The translations under genes and the position numbers were made by a program. Under the pieces are notes generated by a model. It made no database searches, was not told the DNA's origin, and saw only the letters and a list, made by a program, of their open reading frames with translations. Source: an uncultured Eubacterium sp. (lineage in GTDB: Bacteria > Bacillota > Clostridia > Peptostreptococcales > Anaerovoracaceae). From it: a stretch of DNA of 5,005 nt. Positions 4,952 to 5,005 of the stretch are shown here, piece after piece (position 1 is the first letter of the stretch; every line of letters starts with the position of its first letter). Where the stretch lies: assembly GCA_947367725.1 (NCBI GenBank), contig CANBFZ010000179.1:1-5005 (forward strand). Direction: 5' to 3'.

Positions 4952-5005
4952 TTACCTTTTGGGCACCATCAGCTGAATTGCCCCCTGTATATTCTGAATT
5001 TCAAT
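4952..5005 (-). CDS. C-terminal end of an unidentified upstream gene
   Basis: On the minus strand a frame is open from the window edge for 17 codons and ends in TAA at 4954-4952, 12 bp before the PAP2 start. Of the other two frames, one opens directly on a TGA and the other meets a TGA after 11 codons. The last residues read IQGAIQLMVPKR, too few to name a family. The close spacing to the PAP2 gene is what a preceding operon gene would look like, but such a short open stretch could occur by chance. Confidence 0.35.
   Translation of the reverse strand: MEIQNIQGAIQLMVPKR

Overview
The window looks like chromosomal DNA from a Gram-positive, low-to-mid GC anaerobe of the Clostridia, most likely Lachnospiraceae or a close relative. 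This is inferred from the clostridial style of the serine-pathway dehydrogenase, two secreted wall hydrolases with LysM, G5-like and NlpC/P60 parts, strong AGGAGG-type ribosome binding sites and Firmicutes-type intrinsic terminators. No marker gene fixes the species.

Layout, left to right. A perfect extended -10 box (8-16) and a strong RBS lead into serA (65-1198, +), a D-3-phosphoglycerate dehydrogenase that closes with an intrinsic terminator (1226-1251). Next comes a 584-bp gene-free gap (1199-1782). It lies between serA and a leftward gene cluster, so the flanking genes converge on it. It holds the most unusual feature of the window: an array of six inverted-repeat units (about 1356-1690) built from the 9-mer AGTTGTGCA and its complement TGCACAACT in strict alternation, mostly on a 53-bp period. 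Beyond it, two tandem paralogous genes on the minus strand (4125-2941, then 2925-1783) encode exported peptidoglycan hydrolases of similar architecture. They are separated by only 15 bp and probably share one promoter (4169-4197). Further right, still on the minus strand, is a small PAP2-family membrane phosphatase gene (4939-4295) with a long hairpin terminator (4229-4282). Just upstream of it, at the window edge, is the probable tail of another gene (5005-4952) in the same transcription unit.

How the parts relate. serA makes phosphohydroxypyruvate for serine synthesis and appears functionally independent of the rest. The two hydrolases would act outside the cell on the peptide stems of peptidoglycan. 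The PAP2 protein would act at the membrane on a phosphorylated lipid or lipid-linked substrate, so the right half is loosely cell-envelope in theme, but the terminator and promoter between them suggest separate transcription units. The array carries no convincing gene. Its position between converging genes, alternating orientation and near-helical spacing recall the REP/BIME class of bacterial intergenic repeats, although the sequence itself is not one I recognise with certainty.
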